Shown here: positions 1 through 13,688 of the stretch, in pieces
Numbering within the stretch: the stretch's first letter is position 1
How the letters are laid out: each line of letters begins with the position of its first letter
From: Stichopus chloronotus
Taxonomy: Eukaryota > Echinodermata > Holothuroidea > Aspidochirotida > Stichopodidae
Length of the DNA: 64,000 nt
Direction: 5' to 3'
Assembly (NCBI GenBank): GCA_021234535.1
Contig: CM037843.1
Coordinates: 17,577,911-17,641,910, forward strand
Position numbers and translations under genes: made by a program
Notes under the pieces: generated by a model
What the model saw: only the letters and a program-made list of their open reading frames with translations
The model's database searches: none
What the model was told of the DNA's origin: nothing

Positions 1-1716
1 AAAGTTGTGTATTCTTTTCAAATTTCCCCTCACTTTCAGTCAACTAAAAAGGTGGCATCCTGATTGAATTACGTTAAAAGTCTGAACATTTTGTTTTGAT
101 TCTATTCCTCCCAGTGAGTGAAATATGAAAAGGAGTAATTCTTAGGCCTAACACATAAAATACAAACCTTTTGCAAATATGTTGCTCAATGCAAAATATA
201 ATTTGCACTCCAAATTGACATACTTAAACGTCTTTAGTGTTCAGTTAACTTTCTGTGAGCCTCACAATACTGTGTGTCATATCTGTCACATTTTGAGAAT
301 TATAGTGGTCGTGCACATAGTGCTACGTCAGCACACATGTGACTGTGAGCATTTCTGCTACCTTTCAACAACATAAAGTTTTTGGCAGGAAAGTGGATAA
401 TTTCTCTTGTTTAGCTTTTATGTAAAGCACACTGTTAAGACTTGAGTTTCAGTTCCTGTACTCTCACCAGTACTTACTTAGCATTTATCATCTCTGTCGA
501 GGTCATTGAATTGATATTTTGTCAGTATTGTGAACCCTTCCGTGTACAGGCTGAACCTTTCCCTAATCGCGTGAGCCAGTGTGGACTGGCATACCCTTGT
601 TTTCTCAAGGCAATTATTGTGTAATTATAGCAGACATGTTAGAACGGTACCAGTTAATAATTACTCAGATCTGCGCTAAATATGCAGAGTGAACAGGTTT
701 TTGTCTCGCACCAATGTGTTTTCTTACTCATTGAAATGGAAGTTGGCAGAAAATCAGGGTAGAGGAATTTTTTTTCTCCAGAATCCCTGAAGTCATAAGA
801 AATTCAAGATTGATGATCCTTCTGAGTTGAAAGAAGTCTTGTTGTCTGAATTTACAGAGCGAGCGGTACGAACCATTGAATTGTTAATGAAGTCTACATC
901 ATATTGGTACAGTGCAAATAGTTGAAGTCTGGAGAAAAATGAAACGTGCTCTAATTTTCAAGTTGTCATTCGTATTCATAGCACTTGGTCTCTGAATTAC
1001 ACCTGTGTGTGTTATGCATTTATGGCCAATTGTGTGGGGGACGTATTGATCATCACCATGGTAATAATCTATATGTCTGCCTATCCATCTGTCAGTCTAT
1101 AGATATACAAAAATCTTTGAAATTCTTGAGGGTGTCTACCCTTGTGATATTAATGCTTTCAACTTCATAATATCATGTGTCAAAAAAATGCTAAAGAAGA
1201 CACTTAATGGTCACTTTTAGCAAATTGCACAACATAGTACTATAAACTAGATATATGAAAGAGGGAGGTGGGGGACAATGTGGGAAAAGGAATTAAAGGG
1301 GATCAGTGAATGATGAAACACTAATTATTGTTCCTCACTGAGATACTGAGCCTAGCATTTGACTATCAGTTTTGAAATTGCTGAATAGTGACCTGCATTT
1401 TGTGAGTTTGACGTTGGAGCTACTACGACTGGAGAAGAATTAACGTCTTTGTGACATTGTGTGCTACTGTTCAACTCCAATGTCACCTTGAATTACATTC
1501 TTATCAACCCCTTTACAAGTCCATTCAGTACCTTATCTAATTAATATGACAATTTCTCTCCCCATTGCTGCACATAATTCCTTTGAATTACTTCATTTAC
1601 AGCGTGTACTCCCTCACCTCATATAACCGTAAGCTATGATAACAGTCGTTCTTTTCATACAATCAAACTTTTGAATTCCTGTTTGTCAGAACAGACTCCC
1701 CAAAACTCCTAGGTGT

Positions 1717-1875
1717 GGGAATTACAACTAGCGACGTACTCACCTCATATTACCTGTGCATAACTGTATTGACTATGGTCTATAGCATCTTGCAGACGAC
1801 TGCAGTAAACTTCGCTGCTAGACCAAAGAGTTTAGTCTTTGAAATTATGGAAGGACTGTGGCCAGATACTAGATA
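1717..1875. mobile_element. MITE-like element, family with CGTACTCACCTCA ends
   Basis: Contains GCGACGTACTCACCTCATAT followed by a segment with GACTATGGTCTA, then AGACCAAAGAG and GTGGCCAGATAC. The same blocks, in reverse complement, make up 30857-31017. The half element at 1603-1645 (GTACTCCCTCACCTCATATA) is related. Small, non-coding and present several times, as expected of a non-autonomous DNA transposon. Confidence 0.55.
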
Positions 1876-1920
1876 CTGTATTTTCTCATTCTAGCAGATG
1901 AACTCTGTCACTTCTTATGA

Positions 1921-1933
1921 AGGTCAAAGGTCA
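1921..1933 (+). promoter_or_regulatory. Perfect DR1 nuclear-receptor half-site pair
   Basis: AGGTCA-A-AGGTCA is the consensus direct repeat with one spacer base, bound by HNF4- and RXR-type receptors. It lies in a GGTCA-type dispersed repeat, so it may have no function here. Confidence 0.3.
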
Positions 1934-4900
1934 TTTGGAGTCAGTGGAGATTATAGTTTGTCAACTTGTAGACATGGCATCCTGCAAAGTTTAAGGTATT
2001 TGAACTTCAAAATTGGTATGTACTGTCCTTTGTTTCCTATGAATATTGGCAAGCAATCTTAAAGTCATTTGACTTCTGGTTTTAATTTTAGTTGTGTGCA
2101 TAACTCGTTAAATCTGAACCGATTTTCATGATTCAAGATTATCTGATAACTAACTTAGCCATTTAATTTTATTTTAGTCACATTATATGTGGAAATGTAA
2201 GTCAATCCTTAAAAATTATTTGAAGGTGGATGTAGTACCCAGTATCATAAGGTTCAAAACCCCCAAAATGCATCATTTCACTGCTGGATTCGAGAATTAA
2301 GGTCACAGTATAAATGCCCAGCGTTCAAGGGGTAGAATTTTCTAATGATCTGCATATGACAGTCAAACCCACTCTAGCCCTCCAAAAGGCCTGCATTTCA
2401 AAACATTTAACTTCTTTTATGGAGTCACATGAATAAAGCATTGTACTACCAACTTAAAACACAAATTCAGCAAACTGCCATTTTATGTCAATGGTCCTAT
2501 GCTTTATGACACAAAACTTGGTGATTTCACTGATTTGCTTGGAAAGTGCTATACCTGTACATGCCCATTTGTGAAAAGACATTTCTTGTGTTCAAAACAA
2601 TTCAACTTTTCAAGGTGAGCACCCCTTACCATTACGGTCCACCCCCAAGCTATCGGTCAGTTTACGGACAGGCCAGATGTGTCCCGCATCTTGTGTCTCT
2701 CAACTTTGGAGCTTTGCAAACTCAGCTGAAAGTTTAAGGTAAAAATTAGCCTGTTATTAGTTGTGTTGGTCTCTTCCCTAGTTCCCTTCACTCTGCTGTT
2801 CCTCTTCCACACCCTAAGATACTGGAGGGGGGATTATTTTATTAATTTTATCATGTTCTAGACAGCTAAGCTATGCAATCGCTGCTCATGAAACAATCAT
2901 TTGAAAAAAATAAGTCAACACTGTTGCGGCAGCCTGAACCAAACATGGCTGTGTTGAAGAGTTCCATGTGTTACCCCTGCCTGGTTTTAAAACTTGTCAT
3001 GGCATGCTCTCACATTATGTCCTGTCTGTTTTTATTCATGATTAAAAATTAATTGGCCAATTGACCCTGAGCCATATCAGGAACTGTAAATGCTAATGGA
3101 CGCAATGGGCAGATCACTTTGAGAGCCATATGATAGGCTTAATGTATACTTGGGCACTACATCTGCAATATATGTTAAATATATATTGTGGTACATCGAG
3201 TGGCTTGTGTGCAAATAGGATAAAAACAGTGAAATTGTGTAATGGTTGGTACTGTACATGTCCTTGGATCATTACCATGGAAACTTCCTGGCTGGCACGA
3301 CAGATGAACAATACATAGGGAGGTTTTACATGTATCTTTACCGTGTGTGTCAGTCACGTGTCATAATGCGTAATTCACAAATCCAGGTTGCATTTTATGT
3401 TTCCATTAATTTCCACACTGCCATACATGGGTGAGTATCGATTTATGGAGACATTAAGTTTCTTTGGAAGTTACTTTCACCATCCTGAAAAGTGCGACTC
3501 CATTGATTTGCTCTCTCAAAATTTATGTCAAGGTTGCTGCAACTGTTGAACTCTGTTGACTGGGAACTGAAATTTTGCACAACACAAGTCTTTTGAAATG
3601 GAATCAATTTAGGAAGGGGATCCAGTACAAGGATTTTTTTTTTTCTCATTGTGACATAACATGATACTGACTCTGGGAAGCTTTTTCGTGATAGGTGAAA
3701 GGTCAAGTAAGCAATGGTCTATTTGTTTATACAAGAAAACGTTGAAATAGGTCTGATCTTCTGGATATCCCTTCTCTCTGCTGCGTGAATAGCTGAGGCA
3801 AACGGCTGTAGTAGGCCTCCCATGGTGTACTGTGCAACTAGTGTAGAATTCTTGGTTGTCATTTCCAAAGCTACAACAATTTAAAATGGCTGCCAATAAG
3901 ACTGTGGTGTGCCAATGTCCTTGAAATTGACATAACATTTGGGGCACACCAAAGGGTGCACTACAAGAGATGGTTCTTACCTTTCAAAATGAGTCTATTA
4001 GGGACTCTGAGGGACTAATTTTAATTCAAAGGAAACAGGTTTGTAAGGTCTTGCGATTGATTGTAGAGGATCAGAGTAAGAGAGGTTATTCAATTTCATT
4101 GTACTGTTATGCCCCAGAAGAAGAAAAGTTAACTCAGCTAGTGTTGGATGTATTGCAGGCTGCATTCCTTCATGGAATATGCCTTTAAGTTCATCGTGTA
4201 AGAAGCAGTGAAGATGGTTCAACATGAGGTCATCTTACAAGGGTTTTCAGCCTGTCTCTCTGCTATGTATTTTGATATAAAACTTATTATTTCCCTTGTC
4301 CTATAGGTATGAAAGAAAAAAAAAATTAAAAGCAGAAAAACAAAAGAAAAGTAAGATGTGGATGTCCAATGACAAAAACAGAAGATCATGCATTACATTA
4401 CCATTAATAGATTTTAGGGAATCTAAGAGTTAACGGCCTATAACATGACATTCAGACACAATACAAACTGCTGGTATGTGCATTTGTGGCAGTGTATGTC
4501 TATATAAACAAGTAGACTGTATAAAGTGAATGCGGTGGGTCCAAGAGTCCAACATCTGTAGGGCTAAACACTGAGTACCCCACTGTAGGCATATACTGGA
4601 CATGATCTTGATCCATCTTTTAGTTGGTATATTTGGAAGGTTCAAATTTTGTCCTGAAACATGCCTGAGGCCTTTGAAAAGAGTGCATGCAAACTACCTG
4701 AAATTCTAGGGTGAGGTATTCTTGGTTATGAATTTACTACACAGTTGGATGAAACATAGGCCTACATTTATCCATCTGTTTAATCTACAGGGAATCTTCA
4801 TACATCGCTCTCACGGTTCCACTATGAGCCTCACGGTTTTGGACCCCGTCTCATGGTAAAAATGTTAGATTCACATCCTAGACCGTTGTTCACACGACTG

Positions 4901-7900
4901 CATAGTTTAAAGTAGCTTTGCAAGTACCCAAATGAAAGCTCTAGCACTGCGCCCTCTATGCTCAGGATTGTCCTTGTTTAGCTTTTGCTTTGAGACTTCA
5001 CATGAGTTGTTTTTTTTGCTCCAGATTTTTGCTCACAGAGCAGGAGTTGGACCCTGAAAAGGGCCAGATCTCATGGAGAAAATCACTTTGATGCAATTCA
5101 AGATACTTCCTTATTTAGACCATGATTAGCGCACTCTTTTGCTGTTTTACATTATTATCGAATTGCTGATGTATTGTCATCAGAAAAGTAACTAATGTAG
5201 CCAAGTTTCTGATTTTCGTTTATTGATTTGTTTGTTACCCTTTTCATTCAGACACTCCTGTTACAACGCACATTTTAATCTTAATCACATCATCTTAGTA
5301 AACAACCATTGCAGTCATGAATGGGAAAGGTCATAGACAGATTCTAAGTATTGATTGTAGCAGGCAATGATGCAATTGATTAGTTTTCACAGGAAGTGAG
5401 GAGGATCTGAATGGATTGAATGTAGTCTTAAGTGCTAAAGAGTATTATGAGTCTTTAATTTGTGTTTCTTACATTTCCCTGGGGCACCAAAACAAGTGGC
5501 TCCGGTTGGAGAAAGTCTGTTACAGGATTCTTGTGAGCAATGAGTCTACAAACATAATAGACCTAGTTACGCAAATCAATGTAGCTCTACTTACAAAGTT
5601 CAAGGGTTTTGATAAAGCACAATACCTGGCTGCCATTCCTGAGGTTGTGTACATTCAAGCTAAGCTCAGTCCAGCCAACATCCTGATTGGCTGACTTTTT
5701 AATTTTAGGGAGATTCAGTACTTCAGAACTGATCTACTTATTTTTTGTCGAGTGACTCTATTACCAGGGTAAATTTCAGTATCACCTACAGACAGCTCTT
5801 TTTCTAGTGAACAATTGCATCTTCATCCTTATCCTATTATCGACACTTACCCAGGCAGGCAGACTCTGTCTCAGCTTTCAAAACCAATGTATGTAGCTGT
5901 CTCAAGGAAACAAATCAGACTGCAGGCTGGACTGCAAGCATAATGATTTATCCTCACAAATCCCAAGTTACCTTTTTACAATCATTAAGCTCTATTTAAC
6001 CTGTCTTCCATGATCTTTGGCATCCTCTGGTAGTGAACCAAACCTATGCCCTTTGTCGTCTGTTTTTTTTCCAGAGGACAGCTTTCTTTCGTAAGATTGA
6101 AGTATCAATCTGCCAGCTATAGAGTTGGAATTGTGTGGAGAGCCTCAGCATGCAGGAGTCACTTTGGAAAGTATGTCTGGACTCCGTTCTCCCACCATTG
6201 GGACTGTGATGTGAAAATAATTATGCAGGGATTTGATCAAGACTTTAAGACACTAGTTAATTGCTTTTGAGATAGGGTTCTATTGTAGCCTATAGGTACA
6301 AATTATCAGTCAAGTTGAGATTTACCATAGTGCATTTGTTTTTCAGCTGCAGTAAGTTCTGTGGTGTAATAAGTGCATCTTGTGGCCTCCTAGCTTGGTA
6401 CAGCTTCTGAATGTTTTGGAGACCACGAGCTTTGCACAGCAAGGGAACTGCGGCTCTTCCTTTATATTACCGTTTCTCACCCTTAAATTGATCTCACATT
6501 GTATTTAGACTGCCTCTTCCTACTTAAAAATTTCACATTAACTTGAGTATAATGTAGCAATATGTTAATTGAATTGTCAGGCAACCAAGAGCATGCCAAT
6601 TGCAGAAGCGATAAGAAATTTTAATGTGTTGGTATGGCATTATTACATAGGCCTATTTCCATCAGTACTTTTTAATAGTAAATGGTTGAGCTACAAGCCC
6701 TCCTTTGTGGATGACCTTCATCGTCATGCATCTCTATTCCTCTAAAAATAATTTGTTTTTGGCGTGCACGGAATCGCTTCATTTTTGGCGATACCTGACC
6801 CAAAATAAGGAATATATTAAAAAATCCTGTCGGATCACTTGCTTCTGTTGTCAAATCTTTGAATCTCATATTCATATGTTCTGATTTGTTTGTAATTCTA
6901 TATTTTCCTAACAATCAACTTGGAAGGGGCTGCTTAAGCTTTCCAGGAACAGAGCCCATGAATTCTAGCTCTTGAGAAATATGAACCACGATGTCCACCA
7001 GTGACATCAAAGACTTTTTAATAGACAATACCATTCAGACAGTAGATTTCCTTGACCTTTGACAGGACATGTCACATTTTATCTTTGAAAACTGAGCACT
7101 TCAAAAGGCTGAGTGACCTCAAGTTCTGTTGACGCTCACCCACCTGCTCTGCGTGGTTCCTCTATAATATTGTTAACACATACTGGAATTGCTGTCTCCC
7201 TTCTACCAGGCTTTTTGGGGAAGATTCTTGTTTGCATTAAACATGAGAATATGACCTAGCAAGTGATCCATCATATTTATATAACTGCTTCAAGGAGGAG
7301 TGTGTGTGTGGGTGTACCTATGTATGTATGTGGGTGGGAGGTTGGGAACCTTTTTCCATCTGGTTTAATATTCTCTCTTGTGTCAGATGAAGGGAACTAC
7401 TAACTACAAAGGGAGCTGGCATCTGGGCATATTTTTAACACCATTTAGATTGTGTGTGGAAGGGTGTGTGTCATGTGCAGGTGTTACTGTGTTTCAATCA
7501 CTACCTCATCATCCAGTATTGTATGTCATCTAAGAGTGACTCTGCTTTTAATATTGCCATTAAAAGGTTTTGAAGGTTCCTCACCTTTCACCTGTGGTAG
7601 GTGGTCGCTAGCTGGTATTAGTTTGTCAAAATGTGCTGATGCAGAGAAAGGAGAGCCTAGACTCCGCCGGTGAGAGTGGAGATGTTATACTTGAAAACTG
7701 AGTGAGGGAAGGAAGTGTTTGTTGCCAGTTGCAGTCATCTTTCCATAACTATGTGTGATTGGTGCTTGATCATGTAGGTTGTGTGATGCGCCGAAATGGC
7801 TTGATGGGGCAAATCTGGAATGGATCGTTGAAAGAATGTCCAGGAAAGGAGAAGGGAGGAGAGGGGCGGTGGGATAGAGATGAATATTTCTATGATAAGC

Positions 7901-8650
7901 CCAATTCGGAGAGATGCATGCTGATTTTTGTGTGCTAATTTTTATCCTTTTAGTATGTTTGTGGACACACTCCACAGTGTGCAAGGTGTTTAAATGGCAT
8001 GTCGAGCACCCATTGGCTATAATGAAAGGGACGTGATTGTGCTCTGTCAGATTCACTTTTCTTTTCCAAACCTGTTAAATTTCTACCATATACTGATGAC
8101 AAATGGTCAAACTATGAGGATCCCGTGTATGATGCACGAAGGAACATTAATGAGTCAGTAATTAATGATTCAACTTGATTTTTTTTTAAATTTGTAAGCA
8201 GACACTCTTTTCACTTCAACATTAGCTTAGGTAAGATGTAGTGGCCTGCAAGCCATGGTAAATTCTAAAATGTTCACAGTTTTAATAATTATTAGATGTG
8301 ACAACTGCCATGTGGTTGTGCCCTTCAAAATCCTTACAAATACTTGATTGCAACTGAATGTGTCACTCTAACACTGCAGTGTCAAGCGCCTATCTTCTGC
8401 TGAAGCTTCCTTGAAGGTACTGTTTATTAAAACCCATTGTGTTGTCTGATTTCTGTCGTTTGCTCTGCTCCATGCTAACTGGCAAACATTTTAGAAAAAA
8501 GGACAGACCAGTATGAAACGGTGATTTAAAATTGTTTACCTCCCAGCTGTGAAATCGATTGTTGTTAATTTAACCAACGTCATTGAGATACATTAATAGA
8601 TAATGGTAGTGGGCTATTATTTCAGTCTTTACCTTCACTATTCAGGAATA

Positions 8651-9002
8651 AGTTTAAAGACCGTTTTGCTTAATCTTACAATCATAAAATATGCATTGTG
8701 CAAATGCTTTCTGTCAGAGTGTAATTAAGCCCGATCTCCGAAAAATGGACGGAGAAGTGGTTTGCAGTTTATACATGAGTTAGAGACAAACTTTTAGACT
8801 AATATGGAAATTTTCACGATGAGTGGAGTTTAAAGGCTGTTTTACTTAATCTTACAATCATAAAATATGCATTGTGCAAATGCTTTCTGTCAGAGTGCAA
8901 TTAAGCCAGATCTCTGAAAAATGGACGGAGAAGTGGTTTGCAGTTTATACAGGAATTAGAGACAAACTTTTAGACTAATATGAAAATTTTCACGATGCAT
9001 GG
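8651..9002. repeat. Tandem duplication, two 176-bp units
   Basis: Units 8651-8826 and 8827-9002 align without gaps and differ at about 11 of 176 positions. Both contain ATGCATTGTGCAAATGCTTT and ATGGACGGAGAAGTGGTTTG. No coding frame. The two copies abut directly, as in a recent local duplication. Confidence 0.9.
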
Positions 9003-12000
9003 AAAATAAGTGAGATGAAGCATGGTGCCAATGAAACTTACAAGCTTGGAGATAGATCAGCCATTAACAACTAGTTAAGTTTCACTGAAATTTATTACTA
9101 CTTGTATAAAACTTTTTAGTTGTCATTTCTGATCGTGGTTTTTCTGCTGAGTATGCTGAGTTTCTTCTGACTGACAAAGTTTTCATGGCTCAGTCAGATT
9201 AGGGACCCATTCAATCAATTAGGCCTCATATTTTGCTCAGATATGACTCCAACTAGTCAACTCAAAATGTGAAAGCCTTTTTTAAAATGCTTTGCAGATT
9301 GAAACATATTGAAGGTAAGGGACATATCAGTCGGTTGAGTGATAGTTTTGACTTGACAGCCCCACAGGGGGGAGGGGCATTGAGGGAGGTTACAGGTACT
9401 TAGATATCCCATGTGGCCTGTTAGACTTGTGAATCCTTGACAGGAGTTTGATAGGTCTGGTATTTTTAATAGGCAAAATATTCTTTCTCAGGTTGAAGGA
9501 AAGATAAGAATATGCATTAGAATGTGGAATAAAAGCACACACTGGTAAATGACAACCTACAATCTCTGACAATGTGACTCAAATGTTACAGATGTCTTGT
9601 CAAGTTTGAGAAGTTACTGTCGGTATTGGTCTACATCTGCGAGCTCTGATAGTGATCCCCCCACTTTCCTTTTAGGGTATGCATTACATGAAGTGGCACT
9701 GAACATGCTCTGGTAGTCTTCACTAGAGTTTTAAAACAAATGGAAAATTAGGCTCTTTGTTGTGGCTTTTAATTGCTTTCTCTTTATTGTGTCAGAAATA
9801 AAACCATCACAAAATCAAAGAGGCAAGTGTGGAGTGTTGCAAAACCTTGGCATCCTGTTCTTTATTCAAACCAACCGTGTGAAAGTTTTGACTATTAACA
9901 GTTTGTAAATCTGTAAATTTCTCACAAAACAGCGGCACGTTTGTCCTGGAATCCTTGAAATTGTTAAGGTTTACAAAAGCACAGTACCAAGGGAAGCTGT
10001 TCCTTCTTCTCGTCTTCTGCAAGAACTTCATTATGAATGCGATTTATAAAAGTTGTTGATTTTCACAGCTCTGAATCGACCATCATTGTACGGTAGCTTC
10101 CACTGTTGGTTTTGATCGCAAGGGCGTTATACACAGGGATCAGTGACCTCCAGTTTATTTAAGATTTACTTAAAATCACAATTACTTAGCCACTCTCCAT
10201 ACAATAAGATCTTATAGGGAGAGCGGATAAAGCTGAGGATTGTGACAAGTTTTCGTGGCGCTAATCTTTCTTATTCATATGACTGTCAAGCCTAAGACGC
10301 ACATGCATTTGAAGCCTTTACAGCTCTGTTAGTAGCAAGGTCTTTTTGGTTGTTAGGCTCAACATCGATAGTTACCTTACATGTTGACTTGTGGATTTGT
10401 CCTGCTTCTCGAACCATCATTGGTGACACTGAGAAATGTTAGGGGCAGTTGCAGAATGGAACTGTTTGTACTATACTGACAGAGCATTGTAGTCCAGCTG
10501 TGATAATTACCCAAAGTGTACTGGTCATTGACAAAGTAATCCACTCATGGTAGTGTTTTGCATAGTCATCGATTGCAACAGTGTGTACCGAAATATTCTT
10601 CATGAACACCATATTGTTCAGATCAATGTCTGGAAAACTGAAATTGTTGCTTAGAAGTTGGCAGAATTGAAGGGGGACGGGAGAGACAGGGCAGGGCTAG
10701 TAGTCCTTTTTCTATGTCTGTTGTAGTAAAATGTAGTGTCCAAGAGGCGTCATTCACACAGAGGTATTACACTTACATATGTAGAGCGGTAGTCACATCG
10801 TTTTCTGACAGTTACCTCTTGTTAGCTTGAATGCATTGTTTAACTTACAACTTAAAACTCTTGGTTGAAGTTCTAGCACCACGCCCTTACTACCCTGAGT
10901 AACCATCCTTTAACTCACACTTCCATATATGAACGTTTGTATCAAAGGCACATGATGTCTCGACCACAAAATTGTGTCGACTTTCTGTCTCCATTAGTAG
11001 TGGTCTCTTATATGCACTCTGTCGTTTTGTACATCAAAATTTTTTTTGGATGAGCTGCCTAAATCCTAGCCAAGACACAACAGATAGGCATCATATATGT
11101 AAATTGCTTTTAGAACTTATGAGATGGAGACCCAGAAAAGGTCTTCACATTGTCTCTACCATTCAAGTCACATACTGTACATGTACTGAACACTCAGCTG
11201 ATGAGTAATATTTGCATACATACAGTTCTGTACCACTTAGTACGCAATATGTTGTTATTGATAGGGCTTTTGATGTTCACCACCGTAGTAGGGTACGTGT
11301 GGTGCTAATCTTATCTGCTTCACGTCAGCATTTCCAAACGTGGCCTCCTCCAGTGCAGCCATCAACCATGTACATGATATATATACTGACATTCAACAGG
11401 TACAGGAACAGGTTGAATCTTTTCAGTCAATAGTGTAGGATTGTTCAGCTGTACTACATAACTCAGTGTTGGTCCTTATCCCGGACCAACGTAAATGGAT
11501 TGCATTGATTTTTCTTCTAGGTGATATCTCATCATCTTGTTTACTTTGTCTGAAAGAAGTGGATGAGTTAAAATCTCAAAAGCAACATCACTAAGCTGTA
11601 AGTTTAATTGCCATTGAACTGAATAGGACCCTGAGTGCCCCGTGAATGATTAGTACCTCTAGCCCGCAGGCTGGCAGGGAGAAATTGATCCCCGCGGACA
11701 ATTGTTCTGACTTCCAGCAATTACTGTGAGAAGCATCTCCCATTCTCCCTGTATCGAACCAAAGGATGAGTAAACAAGTACAGGTAAAAATTAGTTGTGG
11801 TATCCACGAAGGATAAGGTTCTTGAGCAATACACTGTTGTGTGCACAGGTATATAACACGTATAGTGGTATGGTATGCCTTAAGGAGGGATTATTTGTAT
11901 TGTGGCTTTATTACAGGAATAGCCTGTAGAATGGCCTGCTCATGACCAAAATAAAAAATGTGCAAGATGAAAAGGCAGATCTAGTTGATGAGGGAGATGC

Positions 12001-13110
12001 TCTGGAGGGATTTTCTCTGATGTCTTAACTTGTGTTATATGCTGTTGAGTGTTGACTTCTTCACACTTCTTATCCGCTTTCAACTTGCATTACCTGAGAC
12101 AAGTTGGTAAGCCTTGATGGGGGAGGGTTGGGAGGGGGGGTCAGATAAGAAGGTGATCCCAAACTAACTGTTTGTCATGATGGAGTTCAAAATTGTCACT
12201 TGATATTGTCAGAGGTCAAGAAGTTGAAAGGGAAAGCTTATAAACCTATTTTGTCAAGAACTTTAAAAATTGTTCACTTTCAAACTGAAAATCTTGTAAA
12301 CGTGTGATCTAAAGAAAATGAACCAAGCAACATTGTTTTAATAACAAATTTAAAACCATGGTAGACTTTGGTGTGTTGATGTTTTAGGCTAGTGTAGCAG
12401 GCATTGTAGGCATCTGGAGCACTCTGATCTGATCAGGTCTGATATTTTAGTTCTAAGTGATTATTACCTTTGATTTAAACTTCAGCCTTTTATATAAAAT
12501 GAGTCACGCATTGTTCACTAATTTCTCACTTCTCGCACTGCACAGTGTAGTGTCAAACTTTGCATCCACTTTAATTTCATACATTGCAAGGGATCATGCC
12601 ATTGATATGATTTTTGAAGATGTCATGCCAGCATACATTTGCCAGCAATGTTGCTCAGTGGAAGGCAACTTAAGGATAGACCTGTAGATCCCTGGTCATC
12701 AGCATTTTACACATCTGTTGCTTGTTTGTAACAGAAACAGGCTCAAAGAACTTCCACATGCTGAGTTACATCAAAATGTCATTTACTTTCTCATTCCTCG
12801 CTAAAGGCAAAAGGGGATGGAATGGCGGTAGACTAGTGTGTCTGTCTGTTTGCATGTCTAGGACAGTACAGCTCTCTAAGAAGAATTATTCCAGGGATAT
12901 GTGACTTGAACTTCAAATTTAGTGTGTAAGTAGCCCTTGGTAAGTGAGTTGATGATCCCTATTGGTTTTCATAAAGGTCAGGGCTCATTAAAGACCAACA
13001 TATGAAAACTTAGACAACGTGATATCTGTTGAAGTGAAAGGAGGTCAGTCTTTGGACTCAGCAAACCCTAAAGTATTTTAGTGCAAAATGAAGGATTTAC
13101 TTCTCTCCTC
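9003..13110. other. Non-coding upstream or intronic DNA
   Basis: No exon with a recognised domain. It contains a short dispersed repeat at 10867-10902 (related to 4934-4980) and a G-rich quadruplex-type motif at 12119-12140. Confidence 0.6.
12119..12140 (+). other. Potential G-quadruplex motif
   Basis: Four G runs of five, three, three and seven separated by A, TT and A meet the standard four-run quadruplex pattern with very short loops. Structure is predicted only. Confidence 0.55.
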
Positions 13111-13688
13111 ACTTACCTGTCTCCACACAACTATTGCACATCCCACAAATGAGCCAGAAGCAACTGGTAATCTTTGACACAGCCTCTATTTTCACTCTAA
13201 CTCATATTGGAGTAGCCTGTCCTTCCCAAACTACCACCCAAAAGTGCTAACCCAAGGAAGAGGGAAAAATCTCGTCTAAACAGACAAGGACGGTAGGAAG
13301 GAGGGAGCCTCCCAAGTTTTCTGTGGAACTACTAATCCTACAAGCCAAAAGGACATGAACAAGTGGGAGGCCTGTAAAGGCAAAAAAAACCCTTCAAAAA
13401 ACCCCAATAAGAAAAGGATACTTATCACAATGTGGGTGAGTGGCTTCTAAAAACGATAAGCAAGGTTGTTCCATGAAATTAGAATCCTTACGAAGTTAAT
13501 AGCAATCGAAAAACTCGAAAACACACACTACAAGTAACTCCGGTAACTAGCACTTTTGGGTGGTAGTTTGGGAAGGAGGGGCTATTCCATTATGGGTTAG
13601 GGCGAAGTTAGAGGTGGTGTCAAAGGTTACCAGTTACTTCTGGCATGGTAGTGGGACGTGCAATGGTTGTTGTTGGAGACAGGTAAGT
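13111..13688. mobile_element. Foldback (long terminal inverted repeat) element, 578 bp
   Basis: The left arm 13111-13248 and the right arm 13548-13688 are reverse complements over about 138 bases. Shared landmarks are ACTTACCTGTCTCC, GCCAGAAG.AACTGGTAA, CCTTCCCAAACTACCACCC and AAAAGTGCTA. The interior of about 300 bases has no coding frame. This is the structure of a foldback or long-TIR non-autonomous DNA transposon. I could not identify a target-site duplication. Confidence 0.7.

Larger units (their letters stand above)
1..8640. other. Non-coding upstream or intronic DNA
   Basis: All reading frames are short and none shows a recognisable domain. The stretch includes a MITE-like copy near 1717-1875, a DR1 repeat at 1921-1933, a short dispersed repeat at 4934-4980, and TAGGCCTA at 143, 4757 and 6648. 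A TG-rich patch lies near 7300-7335. Either intronic to the CRIM1-like gene or intergenic; the sequence alone cannot decide. Confidence 0.6.

Noticed and set aside
7685..8056. A 123-codon frame on the minus strand
   Set aside because: No recognisable domain and low-complexity His/Ser/Pro content; no evidence of splicing or promoter.
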